This document shows positions 18,076 to 27,953 of a stretch of DNA of 64,000 nt, piece after piece. The notes under the pieces are model-generated. The model searched no databases and was not told where the DNA came from. It worked only from the letters and a program-made list of their open reading frames with translations. Position 1 is the stretch's first letter; each line of letters opens with the position of its first letter. The translations under genes and the position numbers were made by a program. The stretch is from Helicobacter macacae MIT 99-5501 (GTDB taxonomy: Bacteria; Campylobacterota; Campylobacteria; Campylobacterales; Helicobacteraceae). The stretch lies in contig NZ_KI669454.1 in NCBI RefSeq assembly GCF_000507845.1, positions 1,342,746 to 1,406,745 of the forward strand. Reading direction: 5' to 3'.

Positions 18076-18903
18076 ATGGGAGATTTTAGCGAAAACTTTG
18101 GCGCAAATTTTAATCAAAATTTTAGCCAAAGTTTTAATGCGGATTCTATGCCGTTTTTAGAAGCGATGATAAAATCCCAAGAAGAGATTTTACCTTTTGA
18201 TTTGCTAGGACGAAGTTTGTCATATAATCCATACCCACCGCGTTTTAGAGAGATTTTCCCCACGCTATCGCTTTCAAAATCGCCTGAAAAATCGCCCACA
18301 AAATCACTTATAGATTTAAAAAAGTCAAGCAAAAACAACCCAGAAAACAACACAAAGCAAATGCCAAAAACATTGAGGGTGCAAGCATTTAGCTTTGTGG
18401 ATTTGGCGCATTTGCAATCCCAAAATGCAAAAATCATTGTCCTAGACATCGCACGCGATAGTAGAGCAAACCCACGCGCAGAGGGGCTAGAGTGCATAAG
18501 CTATCTAAGGCACTATACAGACGCACTAATCATCGTGCAGGATTGTTTTATCTGCTTATATCAGATTTTGCAAGCCCTTGTTTATGGGGCAGACGCGCTA
18601 CTTTTTAGTCATCTCTCCCCCAAAGGCAAGCTAAAAGAACTTATAGATTTTGCTTCACACTTGGGACTTGTAAGCCTACTAGAATCCACAAGCCTGCGTG
18701 AGATAAAAGAGGGGATTTTCGCAAAAGCAGATGGAGTATATTTACCAAAAGACTGCGTAGAGCTAGTCAAATATATCCCAAAGCGCAAGATTATCTGCAT
18801 AGACGCAAAAGCAAGCGCAGAATCCACAAACCGCGTTGATTTTGTGCTAGAAGATTTTGCGTTGTGGGACTTGCGTTATAAAAGAATCTTGAGTTTTTTT
18901 TAA
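18076..18903 (+). CDS. Degenerate indole-3-glycerol-phosphate synthase-like protein
   Basis: A 275-residue protein whose second half looks like a TrpC TIM barrel. Segments such as DCFICLYQILQALVYGADALL, then LIDFASHLGLVSLLEST, follow the TrpC pattern where a Phe-Asp/Tyr-Gln strand and LVEVH-type strand stand. The expected EVKKASPSKG active-site strand is replaced by VLDIARDSRANPRAEG, and the Asn of the INNRDL strand is missing (VYLPKDC). It is therefore probably not an active TrpC. Residues 75-105 are a Ser/Lys/Asn-rich insert. The function is unknown; a divergent paralogue with another job, or a decaying gene, are both possible. The stop is within a T-rich run. Confidence 0.6.
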   Translation: MGDFSENFGANFNQNFSQSFNADSMPFLEAMIKSQEEILPFDLLGRSLSYNPYPPRFREIFPTLSLSKSPEKSPTKSLIDLKKSSKNNPENNTKQMPKTLRVQAFSFVDLAHLQSQNAKIIVLDIARDSRANPRAEGLECISYLRHYTDALIIVQDCFICLYQILQALVYGADALLFSHLSPKGKLKELIDFASHLGLVSLLESTSLREIKEGIFAKADGVYLPKDCVELVKYIPKRKIICIDAKASAESTNRVDFVLEDFALWDLRYKRILSFF

Positions 18904-19103
18904 GTTATTTTTTACAGAAATAGTGATTTTGGAAATATCGATTTTTGGGTTTTATGCTTTTGTGTAGCGTTGTTTTGCAATGTAAGGATTTGAGCGATAT
19001 TTACATAGTATTTTTGTGTAGCAATACTTATGCGATATTTTTATGTCGCAAGATTTAATAGCTTTGGCACAAAAATGCAAGCGATAAATCTAGCGCAAAA
19101 TAC

Positions 19104-19132
19104 TTGACTTTTAAGTCCATTTTGCCTATAAT
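19104..19132 (+). promoter_or_regulatory. Sigma-70 promoter for tRNA-Met
   Basis: A -35 box ttgact (19104-19109) and a perfect -10 box tataat (19127-19132) are separated by 17 bases, ending 12 bases before the mature tRNA. This is the clearest promoter in the window. Confidence 0.8.
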
Positions 19133-19144
19133 TTTGGGCTTGTT

Positions 19145-19222
19145 GTCAGGGTAGCTCAGCTGGTTTAGAGCGCTGGTCTCATAAGCCGGAGGTCGGGAGT
19201 TCAAGTCTCCCCCTTGACACCA
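19145..19222 (+). tRNA. tRNA-Met (anticodon CAT)
   Basis: The cloverleaf folds with acceptor arms gtcaggg/ccttgac (one G-T pair), a 5-base anticodon stem ctggt/gccgg-type around the loop ctcataa, a gttcaagtc T-loop, discriminator A and an encoded CCA. The anticodon is CAT. It lacks the initiator's C1-A72 mismatch, so an elongator Met tRNA is most likely. An Ile2 tRNA with modified C34 cannot be fully excluded. Confidence 0.93.
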
Positions 19223-19826
19223 TTTTTCTTTCTATGCCTATCCTTTCCTCTTTTTTATTTTTTTTACCTCAAATCCAGCAAAATATTTTAGCACAAACAC
19301 GGTAGGTAAAATCTCTCTTACTGCTGTTTAATCATATTATATTTGCTACCAAATTGTGATTTTTCTTTGAATGAGTTTTAAATTTAATTCCACGATAGAT
19401 TAGCACTTGCTTACAAAAAGTGCTAAAAATGGCTTATGTAAACCTTGTCTAAGGTATTTTAGGATATGTATTTCCTATATAAAACCACCAAGAAAAATAT
19501 ATCTTAGCCTATTCCTAGCGATAGATAGAAACCGACAAAACTCTCCCGCCACATTATCTTGCCACCCACAGAGTGTAGTAGAGTATAGCAATGGATTTGC
19601 CACTATCTAATCGCTACAAAACCTAGCCCTAATAAATTTTTAGTAAGAAAAAACTAATAAATCTCATATTATGCCACCTAAAAAATTTGATAAATAAAAA
19701 TCTTAAAAAATCACATATATAAGCAAATTAAGTCAAATACACGAAAAGTGTAAAAAATATGCTAGCAAGTTGATAATTTCTGCAAAAAGTTACAAAATAT
19801 TTAGGATTTTTTAAACATTCTTTAGG
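19223..19826. other. Gap between tRNA-Met and tRNA-Leu
   Basis: About 600 AT-rich bases with no convincing gene. A 67-codon frame at 19407-19610 has no ribosome-binding site and no recognisable motif. No repeat copy or integration-type direct repeat of the tRNA 3' end was noticed. Confidence 0.5.
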
Positions 19827-19832
19827 TAGAAT
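19827..19832 (+). promoter_or_regulatory. Probable -10 box for tRNA-Leu
   Basis: The hexamer tagaat, preceded by gg, lies 28 bases before the tRNA-Leu gene, at a suitable distance for the start of transcription. No good -35 is evident. Confidence 0.45.
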
Positions 19833-19859
19833 AGCAACTTTATTTTTTATCTTTCTTAT

Positions 19860-19944
19860 GCGGAAGTGGCGAAATTGGCAGACGCACTAGACTTAGGATC
19901 TAGCGCCGCAAGGCATGGAGGTTCAAGTCCTCTCTTCCGCACCA
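19860..19944 (+). tRNA. tRNA-Leu (anticodon TAG)
   Basis: A class II tRNA with acceptor stem gcggaag/cttccgc, an anticodon stem ctaga/tctag around loop cttagga (anticodon TAG), a long variable arm (cgccgcaaggcat), T-loop gttcaagtc and an encoded CCA. Confidence 0.95.
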
Positions 19945-20088
19945 TACTTTTTACTTCATTTTCTATCCACACAAAAAAATACCTACAAAAATTCACAAAA
20001 ATTCTTAAACACATTGACAAACTTCGGTAAAAACTAAAAAAAATACAAAAAGAAGTGTTAAGTAGAAAAAATATTAAAAAGAATTAAA

Positions 20089-20164
20089 TGGCGACCCTTG
20101 AAAGATTCGAACTTTCGTAACTACCTAGAAAGGGTAGTATCCTTGACCGCTAGATGAAAGGGTC
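20089..20164 (-). tRNA. tRNA-Glu (anticodon TTC)
   Basis: On the minus strand the acceptor stem gaccctt/aagggtc, the anticodon stem ctacc/ggtag around loop ctttcta (anticodon TTC), T-loop gttcgaatc, discriminator G and an encoded CCA are clear. It begins 10 bases after the stop of the SPOR-domain gene on the same strand, so it is probably cut from that operon's transcript. Confidence 0.95.
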
Positions 20165-20174
20165 AATAAAAGGA

Positions 20175-20957
20175 CTAGGGGATAAAAACGCGTATAGGAC
20201 TTTCGCTAAAAATCCTTTGAACATCCTCCCTAGTGGGAGCTTGCGCTTCGCTTGGATATGGACCTAGCAGATAGCGAGTAGTGGTTAGCCCATTTTTATT
20301 TGTGGTTTTTTGGATACGATAGGAGTATTTTTTGACAAGTGCGACAAACTCCGCCTTTGGCTCTTTGCTAAAAGAGCCAAGCTGCCAATAAAATCCTGTC
20401 GTTGGCGCACCACCATTTGCGCTAAGTGTGCCTTGCTGTGGTTTTAGATTTTGTGGTGGCTGTGGGCTAGCAGGCTTAGGAGGTTGAGTTGTTGCTTGCT
20501 TTTGTGGAGATTGCTGGTTTGTATGCTGTGGGGCTGGATTTTGCGCTACGGCTTGGGTAGGTTGCTTAGATGATTGCTGTGATGAGCCTGTTAGGCGATT
20601 GATTATCATATCTAGGCTAGAGGTTTCTGCCTCATCTGGTTTTGGTGCTTCTTGCGGGTTTTGCATACCTTCTATGCCTTTTAGGAGAGAATCATCAATA
20701 GAACCCGCATCAAAATCTATGCCACCAAGATTTCCAAAGTCATTTTCAAATGGTGTAGCTATGCTTTTATCTATCGTGCCATCGCCTGATTTTGAGATTT
20801 TTTCCTCATTTGCTCCTAGAAATTTCCACATAAAAAACGCTACTAGCACGATTACAGCCACCGCCATAAGCACTACTATAATGCTTTTTTTGCCACTAGA
20901 AGACTTCTGTCGTGTGTTGCCTAGCAGGATTTCGCTTAGTTCATTTCTCTCGTCCAT
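20175..20957 (-). CDS. SPOR-domain membrane protein
   Basis: A 260-residue bitopic inner-membrane protein: short cytoplasmic N-terminus, one transmembrane helix (about 24-45), a Pro/Gln/Ser-rich periplasmic linker (about 105-180), and a C-terminal SPOR domain (about 185-258; FYWQLGSFS...YLLGPYPS..). SPOR domains bind denuded septal peptidoglycan, so a role in division or cell-wall work is likely. It corresponds by order to the gene after the DUF1882 gene in H. pylori. The position downstream of glyA and DUF1882, with short gaps, suggests one transcription unit that ends in tRNA-Glu. Confidence 0.85.
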   Translation of the reverse strand: MDERNELSEILLGNTRQKSSSGKKSIIVVLMAVAVIVLVAFFMWKFLGANEEKISKSGDGTIDKSIATPFENDFGNLGGIDFDAGSIDDSLLKGIEGMQNPQEAPKPDEAETSSLDMIINRLTGSSQQSSKQPTQAVAQNPAPQHTNQQSPQKQATTQPPKPASPQPPQNLKPQQGTLSANGGAPTTGFYWQLGSFSKEPKAEFVALVKKYSYRIQKTTNKNGLTTTRYLLGPYPSEAQAPTREDVQRIFSESPIRVFIP

Positions 20958-21021
20958 TGCTACTACTCCTTTGCGTTCCTGCGCGTTTGGATTCTCTGCA
21001 TTTTTACTCCTTATTTATAGT

Positions 21022-21564
21022 TTAGAGATGTTTCGCCCAAGAAGCTCCGCGCTCTTTTGCATATACTTCATAAGGTAACGATAAAATATTAAATTCTTTT
21101 GGTAAATCGTTGTTAGGAAATACACGCCATTCTAAAGGAGTTTTTTGCCCAAGTTTTAGTGAAAGCATTCTAGCAAGCGTTTGCCCCTCGCTCAAAGAAG
21201 TGTGTCCTTTGTGGATATAGAGGTGAAGATGCCCCGGCGTCTTGGTGCTATAAGCTGTGAAATTGATAAACCCCTCTTCGCGAAAAAGTAGCTGTGCCTT
21301 GTGATAAAATCTCTCTGGGTCGCGTCCATTGTAATCAAACACGATATTTTCTACCTTATCCCCCGGGAGAATCAAACTATGTGCAGCGATAATTTTTTGG
21401 GCGAAATGGTCTTTTATGAGTTGGCTTGAAAGTAGAGAATCCACGCGCTCAAACTTATCAAACAAAAGCCTGCCATTATAGTGAATCTTTTGCCCTAGCC
21501 CAGCGATTTTTTTGTAGTAAAACGCTGTGTGGATTTTGATGAGTTTTAAATCCATTTCTGTCAT
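21022..21564 (-). CDS. DUF1882-family protein
   Basis: A 180-residue cytoplasmic protein of the epsilonproteobacterial DUF1882 family, whose H. pylori member sits in the same place after glyA. Recognisable segments are [35 protein letters not shown] and [16 protein letters not shown]. The function is not established. The ATG pair at residues 1 and 4 both fit the upstream aagga site. It lies 36 bases after the glyA stop. Confidence 0.8.
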   Translation of the reverse strand: MTEMDLKLIKIHTAFYYKKIAGLGQKIHYNGRLLFDKFERVDSLLSSQLIKDHFAQKIIAAHSLILPGDKVENIVFDYNGRDPERFYHKAQLLFREEGFINFTAYSTKTPGHLHLYIHKGHTSLSEGQTLARMLSLKLGQKTPLEWRVFPNNDLPKEFNILSLPYEVYAKERGASWAKHL

Positions 21565-21600
21565 TGCCTATCCTTAGTAAAACCAAAATATTAACAAAAC

Positions 21601-22851
21601 CTAAAATATCGCCTTGTCATACACCACAAAACGAGAACTTAGCTCTTTTACCTCCGACAAAGTCGCCTTTTGGAGATTCTCATCTGTGATATTGTCCAAA
21701 ATATCTGCGATTTTGCCCGCTATCCACTCAAACTCCGCTTCTTTCATTCCACGCGCTGTTAGTGCGGGCGAGCCTATGCGGATACCGCTTGTTACAAAAG
21801 GGCTTCGCTTCTCTCCGGGGACGGTGTTTTTATTTACAGTGATTCCAGCTCTGCCTAGTGCGATGTCCGCATCTTTGCCGCTAAAATCCTTTGTCAAAAA
21901 GCTCATCAAAATGAGATGATTATCACTCCCTCCGCTGACTAAATCATACCCCCTATTTATTAACACTTCTGCCATTTTGGAAATATTTGCCCTAACTTGT
22001 TTAGCATAATCTTTCCATTGAGGCTTTAGATTTTCCCTAAATCCAACCGCTTTTGCCGCTATGACATTCATAAGCGGTCCACCTTGAATCCCGGGAAAAA
22101 TACTTTTGTTTATCTTGGTGGCGATTTCTTCATTGTTTGTTAGAATGATTCCTCCTCGTGGTCCTCGCAAAGTCTTGTGTGTAGTTGTCGTTACGACATC
22201 GCAATGTGGAAATGGGTTTGGATTTTCCCCTGCGACTACAAGCCCTGCAATATGCGCTATATCAGCCATAAGTATCGCTCCCACCTCATCTGCAATCTCT
22301 CTAAACTTAGCAAAATCTAGCTTGCGCGTATATGCTGAAAATCCCGCGACTAAAATCTTTGGCTTCACTGCATAAGCGATATTTGCTAGCTTTTCGTAGT
22401 TGATTTTGCCATCTAGCTCTACCCCATAAGAAAAGCTATGGTAAGTCTGCCCAGAAGAGCTCACTTTCGCGCCGTGCGTGAGATGTCCTCCGTGGCTTAA
22501 ATCCATTCCCAAAATCTTATCATAGGGCTTTAAAAGCGCGTTATAAACCGCACCATTTGCTTGTGAGCCCGAATGAGGCTGGACATTTGCATACTCACAG
22601 CCAAATAGCTTCTTTGCTCGCTCAATCGCAATAGACTCAATTTCATCGACAAACTCACAGCCGCCATAATATCGCTTGCTTGGATAGCCCTCTGCGTATT
22701 TGTTGGTAAGCACACTACCTAGTGCTTCCATAACGGCTGGAAAAGTATAATTCTCGCTTGCTATCATTTCTAGGTGTTGATTTTGTCGGGTGAGTTCTTT
22801 TTGTAGTAAGTCATATATGTCTTTATCATCAGATTCTAGGCGGTAGGGCAT
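21601..22851 (-). CDS. glyA: Serine hydroxymethyltransferase
   Basis: PLP enzyme interconverting serine and glycine with tetrahydrofolate, supplying one-carbon units. The PLP lysine is K226 in [15 protein letters not shown]; the [13 protein letters not shown] and HSGSQAN segments bind substrate and cofactor. The 416-residue length is standard, with no insert, in contrast to its neighbour lysS. A clear aaggagag site precedes the ATG. It follows lysS on the same strand after about 190 bases. Confidence 0.98.
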   Translation of the reverse strand: MPYRLESDDKDIYDLLQKELTRQNQHLEMIASENYTFPAVMEALGSVLTNKYAEGYPSKRYYGGCEFVDEIESIAIERAKKLFGCEYANVQPHSGSQANGAVYNALLKPYDKILGMDLSHGGHLTHGAKVSSSGQTYHSFSYGVELDGKINYEKLANIAYAVKPKILVAGFSAYTRKLDFAKFREIADEVGAILMADIAHIAGLVVAGENPNPFPHCDVVTTTTHKTLRGPRGGIILTNNEEIATKINKSIFPGIQGGPLMNVIAAKAVGFRENLKPQWKDYAKQVRANISKMAEVLINRGYDLVSGGSDNHLILMSFLTKDFSGKDADIALGRAGITVNKNTVPGEKRSPFVTSGIRIGSPALTARGMKEAEFEWIAGKIADILDNITDENLQKATLSEVKELSSRFVVYDKAIF

Positions 22852-23043
22852 TTTTCTCTCCTTGGTTTTTTTTGTATATTTTGAGTTTTTGTGTTTGTTG
22901 TCTTGGCTATTTTATGTTGTCTTAGCTTGAGGCTATTTTTGCAAAGCTAATCTTGCAAAACCCTGCACTACAAATCGACATTTTCACACTTTTTGTTAGA
23001 TTTTTGGTTAATCTTTACTTAACTTTTTGTTATTAAAACCCCC

Positions 23044-24744
23044 TTAGATTTTGTTTTTATCTTCTTTTTTAGGTTTTGTATTTGATTCTTGGCTAGATTC
23101 TGCGCCAAAGTCCTCTTTCATCGGCTTCATCGCAGGAAATAGTAGCACATCTTTGATTGTCCTTGCGTTTGTCAGAAGCATAACAAGCCTATCAATTCCT
23201 ATGCCCTGCCCCGCTGTGGGTGGCATACCATAGCCAAGTGCCCACACAAAATCCTCGTCCATATACTGCGCTTCCTCATCGCCCTTTTCTTTTTGGGCTA
23301 CTTGTGAGCGAAATCTATCTAACTGGTCTAGCGGGTCATTTAGCTCGCTAAATCCATTGGCAATCTCCTTGCCACCGATAAATAGCTCAAACCTATCTGC
23401 TTTGCTAGAATCGCTATCATTTCGCCTAGCAAGCGGACTAATGTCGATAGGATACTGCGTGATGAAAGTGGGATTTATAAGATGAGATTCTACAAACTCG
23501 CTAAACGCACTATCAAGTAGCTTGCCATAGCTCATATTTGGTTCTAGTTTTACGCCCCTTTTTACAAGGTATTGGCGTAGTTTTTCCTCATCTGTGAGAA
23601 TCTCTCGTGCAATCCCACCGACTTGCTCCAAGCTATCCTCATAGCTCAAAATCTGCCATTTACCAAAGTCAATATAGCTAGACTGCCCCCTAGAATCCTC
23701 GCTATGATTTTGGCTAGAATCGCCACCACCAAAATCACTAGAATCACCCCCATTAGAATTACTCTGTGTGTCAAAATCTCCATTTGATTCTTTACTAGAA
23801 TCCAAAAAAGGAACTTTTTGGCTCATTCCTAGATTTTCTAGCAAATAGGAGAAAAATTCCTTTGTCAAGGCAATTAAATCCTCATAAGTATGATAAGCCC
23901 AATAAAACTCTATCATACTAAATTCTGGGTTGTGGCTGTGGTCCATTCCCTCATTGCGAAAGTTTCTATTTAGCTCAAATACCGCTTCAAACCCCCCTAC
24001 AATAAGTCGCTTGAGATATAGCTCTGGCGCGATTCGCAGATACCTATCCACACCTAGCGCATTGTGGTGTGTGATAAATGGCTTGGCATTTGCGCCCCCG
24101 GGTATAGGGTGTAGCATAGGCGTTTCTACTTCTAAAAACCCTTTTTCCTCAAAAAATCTCCGCACAAGGCTAACGATTTTGCTACGAAGTTTAAAAACCT
24201 CTCTCACTTCGCTATTTACGATTAAGTCCACATATCTTTGACGATAGCGAAGCTCCACATCTGTTAGCCCGTGAAATTTCTCTGGCAATGGCACAATGGC
24301 TTTAGTCAATATCTTAAAACCTTTTGCGTGGATACTTAGCTCGCCCATCTTGGTTACAAAGCCAAATCCCTCTACACTGACTATGTCGCCTACTTCAAGG
24401 AGCTTTTTTACCACTTCCCACGAAGTCTCATCTAAATCATTTAAGCAAAGATATGCTTGCAAAATGCCACTTTCATCTTGGATTTTGACAAAGCAAGCTT
24501 TGCCCATAAGGCGGATAAAGCGCACACGCCCAACTATTGTTTCATTTTGTATTTCATCTTGTGTTTCGCTAGATTCAGTTTCTTGGCTAGATTCTGCGTC
24601 TTGCGTTTTTAGATAGGCATATTTTTGTAGAAATTCTGCATTTGTTATTGTGCGTTTTGTGCCGTTTGCATAAGGATTTAGGTTTTTTTCTCTTAAAGTA
24701 TGTGCTTTTTTTATTCGCTGTTGTATATAAGTGTTTTCAAACAT
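23044..24744 (-). CDS. lysS: Lysyl-tRNA synthetase (class II)
   Basis: Charges tRNA-Lys. The N-terminal OB-fold anticodon domain (about 65-165) precedes the class II core with motif 2 [14 protein letters not shown] (262-275) and motif 3 GQGIGIDRL near residue 530. The 566-residue length exceeds the H. pylori type by about 65 because of two low-complexity inserts, a Ser/Glu stretch at about 49-67 and a Ser/Asp/Gly/Asn stretch at about 315-356, the second placed inside the catalytic domain. The rest is well conserved, so the enzyme should be active. Confidence 0.97.
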   Translation of the reverse strand: MFENTYIQQRIKKAHTLREKNLNPYANGTKRTITNAEFLQKYAYLKTQDAESSQETESSETQDEIQNETIVGRVRFIRLMGKACFVKIQDESGILQAYLCLNDLDETSWEVVKKLLEVGDIVSVEGFGFVTKMGELSIHAKGFKILTKAIVPLPEKFHGLTDVELRYRQRYVDLIVNSEVREVFKLRSKIVSLVRRFFEEKGFLEVETPMLHPIPGGANAKPFITHHNALGVDRYLRIAPELYLKRLIVGGFEAVFELNRNFRNEGMDHSHNPEFSMIEFYWAYHTYEDLIALTKEFFSYLLENLGMSQKVPFLDSSKESNGDFDTQSNSNGGDSSDFGGGDSSQNHSEDSRGQSSYIDFGKWQILSYEDSLEQVGGIAREILTDEEKLRQYLVKRGVKLEPNMSYGKLLDSAFSEFVESHLINPTFITQYPIDISPLARRNDSDSSKADRFELFIGGKEIANGFSELNDPLDQLDRFRSQVAQKEKGDEEAQYMDEDFVWALGYGMPPTAGQGIGIDRLVMLLTNARTIKDVLLFPAMKPMKEDFGAESSQESNTKPKKEDKNKI

Positions 24745-24860
24745 CTTGCTTGTTTCTTTGCCTTTCTTAGTTTATTTTATTTGCGCCATTTGATTCTTTG
24801 GATTATAGTTTTTTATAATCTTTAGATTTTGCTTTATTGCCCAAATCTTTTATAGAAAAT

Positions 24861-25418
24861 CTACTTTTTGCCTTTTATGCTTTTTTGCACATTTTGCAGT
24901 GGTTCAGGCACTTGCGGTAGATTTTGCTTTGCGCTATCGACTATTGGAAAATGTATAACAAATTCCGCTGCTTTTAGCATTTTTAGGTATATTTGGCTAT
25001 TCTCTCGCGCTACTTTGCCGACATTTTCTTCGATAAACTTCACTTGAGATAGGCAGTATGCAATAATGCTAAAAATAAAAAATGTCTTTACGGAGCAAAA
25101 AACAAAACCAAGTGTTTTATTTAAAAAATCCAACCCCATAAAAGTAAATGTCCTAGAAAGCGCGTAAGCAACGAGCATAAAAAATATCCAGCTCACACCA
25201 AGCACCACAAAAAATCCAAGCACAGTATGAATGGTTTTACTATTAAAATCGTAGATTTGGGTTAGCACTTCGCCCACAGGTATCGCAAACATAGAGCCTA
25301 GATACACGCCAATAAGGATACCTAGCAGGCTACACACTTCTCTAATAAATCCATTTGCAAAACCGCGAAAACCAAACACGACAATAACAACAATCAAGCC
25401 CGCATCAATATAATTCAT
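24861..25418 (-). CDS. CvpA family inner-membrane protein
   Basis: A 185-residue protein with four predicted transmembrane helices and the CvpA start pattern (YIDAGLIVVIVVFGFRGFANG). CvpA was first linked to colicin V export; in other bacteria it affects envelope stress tolerance, and the precise function is unclear. The position upstream of lysS and divergent from lnt matches the H. pylori order. The C-terminal tail is short and basic. Confidence 0.85.
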   Translation of the reverse strand: MNYIDAGLIVVIVVFGFRGFANGFIREVCSLLGILIGVYLGSMFAIPVGEVLTQIYDFNSKTIHTVLGFFVVLGVSWIFFMLVAYALSRTFTFMGLDFLNKTLGFVFCSVKTFFIFSIIAYCLSQVKFIEENVGKVARENSQIYLKMLKAAEFVIHFPIVDSAKQNLPQVPEPLQNVQKSIKGKK

Positions 25419-25591
25419 TTTTCACCACTCTTTTTGATTTTGTATTTTTAGCAATTCTGCCAAAATTTTACTTTTAGATTTTGGGGTTTTATTTTTGGAT
25501 TTTATTTTGAAATTTAGCCAAAAAAGGCTATTATTCTAGCTTATTTTCACTTAAAAATCAATTTTCACTTAAAAAATTGTAAGGAAAATCC

Positions 25592-27196
25592 TTGAAAAAA
25601 AATCCACAAAAAAACAACTCCTCAAAAAAATCCCCCACCTCATATTTGCATTTTTACAAAATTCTTAAAAATATGATAGATTTTTTTCGCGCCAAACTAG
25701 ATTTTATCGCCAATATCCCCAAACTTTCTTTGCCATCTTTGGTGCGATTTGACAAATCCCAATGGCAAAATTTTGCTTTGCTAAATTATTATGGTTTGAT
25801 TTTTGGGATTCTCTTTAGTGCGTGGCTGTATGCGTTTGTAGGGATTGTGGAAGTATGTGGTGGCTTTAGTGATAACGTGTCTATGTGGCTTAATATGTTT
25901 GGAGTGATTGCATTAAGTGCGCTTGGGATTGTTAGTATAGCTTGCTATCTGCTTGCGCCTGTTAGGATACGATTTTATTTTGGATTTTTTGCAGGGATTT
26001 TACTTTTGTATTGGATTGCACTCTCATTTCGCTACACTCCATTCCCATTTCTTATACCTCTTGTGTGGCTTGGGATTGGTTTAATCATTGGGGCGATTTT
26101 TTGGGTATTGCTTTTTTTTAAACATATCATTTTTAGGATTTTCACACTTATGATTTTGGGGAGTATCCACCCTTTTGGATTTGATTGGCTTGTGCCACAA
26201 AGTTTTTTTGCATATAGTGCATTTGGTGTGAGTGAGTGGGATTTCTTCTTTGTCGTTGTAGGGGTGGCACTGCTAGTAGTAGCATTGCTTAGAAGTGATA
26301 TAAACTTCCCCAAAAAGTCAAAAAAATCTCACTCCTCTAGTCTCCGTCCTAGTGTCCGCATCTATATAGGATTTTTTGGTGTGATAAGTTTGGCTTTGGC
26401 ACTTGATATAGACGGACTAGGAGGGAAGCACACTCAAACTAGCACAGATTCTAGCACGCAACTTATCGCAAAATCTAGCACAGATTCTAGCGATTTGTTT
26501 TTAAGAGGAAATTTTGCCCTTGCCCAAACCTACTTTAAGCAAGATTTCAAATGGAGCAAAAGCGCGCTAGATGAGATAAAAGAAACGACATTTAGCACCA
26601 TAGAGCAAGCAAAAATAAATGGCAAAAAAGCTATCATCTTGCCTGAAACGATACTGCCAATCGTGCTAGATTCTCAAATCGCCACTTTAGAGGAGCTACA
26701 AAGCATTTCAGATGATATTGCTATCATTTTGGGGGCGTTTAGTAAGCCAAATTTTAACTCCACTTATATCATTCACAAAGGCGAAGTGCAAATCCTAAAC
26801 AAAGTGATTCTAGCTCCATTTGGCGAAAAAATGCCACTGCCTGACTTTCTAGCAAAGCCACTTTTGAAGCTGTTTTTTGGGATTGATGAGGGGCTAGATT
26901 CTGCTAGTGCGCCACAAGATTTTGTCCTTTTTGAGCGTGTGTTTCGCAATGCTATTTGCTATGAGGGGACAAGCAAAGAACTATATGCTGATAGCCCAAA
27001 CCTCGTAGTGATGATAAGCAATAATGGCTGGTTTTATCCAAGCATTGAGCCATATTTGCAACGAACCCTTATGAAATATTACGCAAGAAAAGCAAAAAGC
27101 ACGATTTTGCACTCTGCAAATCTTTCGCCCTCTTTTATCCTATCATCAAAAGTGCTTGATGATAATTTTGATACCGTGATACATATCAAGGATTAA
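25592..27196 (+). CDS. lnt: Apolipoprotein N-acyltransferase
   Basis: Adds the third acyl chain to lipoproteins in the inner membrane. The first ~245 residues hold about six transmembrane helices and the rest is the nitrilase-like domain. The catalytic triad is visible as E352 (ILPETILP), K413 (FGEKMPL) and C456 (NAICYEGTS). The start is a TTG at 25592 with aagga 6 bases upstream; it is followed by runs of 8, 7 and 7 adenines in the first 20 codons. A Ser/Thr-rich insert interrupts the region at about 285-305. The LolD-like ATPase follows after 35 bases. Confidence 0.92.
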   Translation: MKKNPQKNNSSKKSPTSYLHFYKILKNMIDFFRAKLDFIANIPKLSLPSLVRFDKSQWQNFALLNYYGLIFGILFSAWLYAFVGIVEVCGGFSDNVSMWLNMFGVIALSALGIVSIACYLLAPVRIRFYFGFFAGILLLYWIALSFRYTPFPFLIPLVWLGIGLIIGAIFWVLLFFKHIIFRIFTLMILGSIHPFGFDWLVPQSFFAYSAFGVSEWDFFFVVVGVALLVVALLRSDINFPKKSKKSHSSSLRPSVRIYIGFFGVISLALALDIDGLGGKHTQTSTDSSTQLIAKSSTDSSDLFLRGNFALAQTYFKQDFKWSKSALDEIKETTFSTIEQAKINGKKAIILPETILPIVLDSQIATLEELQSISDDIAIILGAFSKPNFNSTYIIHKGEVQILNKVILAPFGEKMPLPDFLAKPLLKLFFGIDEGLDSASAPQDFVLFERVFRNAICYEGTSKELYADSPNLVVMISNNGWFYPSIEPYLQRTLMKYYARKAKSTILHSANLSPSFILSSKVLDDNFDTVIHIKD

Positions 27197-27231
27197 AAAA
27201 AATCAAAAAACTAAAATACAAAGGAAAAACA

Positions 27232-27873
27232 ATGCTACTAAGCGCGAAAAATGTCAGCCATAGTTTTGAGACACTTTTATATGAGGGGGTGGATTTGGAA
27301 TTACAAGAGGGAGAGAGTATCGCTATTTTGGGTGTATCTGGCAGTGGCAAATCCACACTTCTAGCAAATCTATCCACTATGCTAGCACCAAAAAGTGGCA
27401 CTATCTCACTGCTAGATTCTAGTGATGTTTACACACTAAGGCCGAATGAGCGACTAAAGCTGCTGCGCGAAAATCTAGGCATAATCTTTCAAGCACATTA
27501 TCTTTTTCGCGGTTTTAGCGCACTAGAAAATCTCCAAGTAAGCGCGACACTCACGCAAAAGCCTATCGATATGGAGCTACTAGAAAATCTAGGTATAGCC
27601 CACACTCTCCACCAAAACTCCGCTGATTTATCAGGCGGGCAACAGCAACGACTATCTATCGCTCGCGTGCTACTAAAAAAACCTCGCATAATCTATGCCG
27701 ATGAGCCAACGGGCAATCTTGACAAAAACACCGCGATAAGCGTGATGAACGCCTTGCAAGAATACATCTCTCATCATAAAGCAGGGCTTATCATCGCTAC
27801 TCACGATGAAAGCATAGCAAAATCTTGCACATACACCTACACTATCCACCAAAAAGGCTTACGACAAATCTAA
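27232..27873 (+). CDS. ABC transporter ATP-binding protein, LolD-like
   Basis: A 213-residue ATPase with Walker A GVSGSGKST (34-42), signature LSGGQQQR (about 132-139) and Walker B IIYADEP followed by TGNLD (about 154-164). The TGNLD signature is typical of the MacB/LolD/FtsE type. Position directly behind lnt suggests lipoprotein sorting, but no permease partner is adjacent, so an FtsE-like or other partner is possible. An aagga site precedes the ATG. It converges on uvrA across an 80-base gap holding C6T10. Confidence 0.85.
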   Translation: MLLSAKNVSHSFETLLYEGVDLELQEGESIAILGVSGSGKSTLLANLSTMLAPKSGTISLLDSSDVYTLRPNERLKLLRENLGIIFQAHYLFRGFSALENLQVSATLTQKPIDMELLENLGIAHTLHQNSADLSGGQQQRLSIARVLLKKPRIIYADEPTGNLDKNTAISVMNALQEYISHHKAGLIIATHDESIAKSCTYTYTIHQKGLRQI

Positions 27874-27953
27874 TAACCACCCCCCTTTTTTTTTTGGATT
27901 CTAAAACTTTAAAAACACCCGCTTATCGTTATTTATTACTATCTAGTAATTAT

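Noticed and set aside
19407..19610. 67-codon frame between tRNA-Met and tRNA-Leu
   Set aside because: No ribosome-binding site, no motif, and codon use unlike neighbours.
25592..25640. A8 tract right after the lnt start as a phase switch
   Set aside because: The frame is intact as it stands, lnt is usually needed for growth, and the runs simply encode lysine.
27890..27905. C6T10 run between the LolD-like gene and uvrA
   Set aside because: It lies downstream of both convergent genes, so it cannot switch either; perhaps part of a terminator, but no hairpin precedes it.
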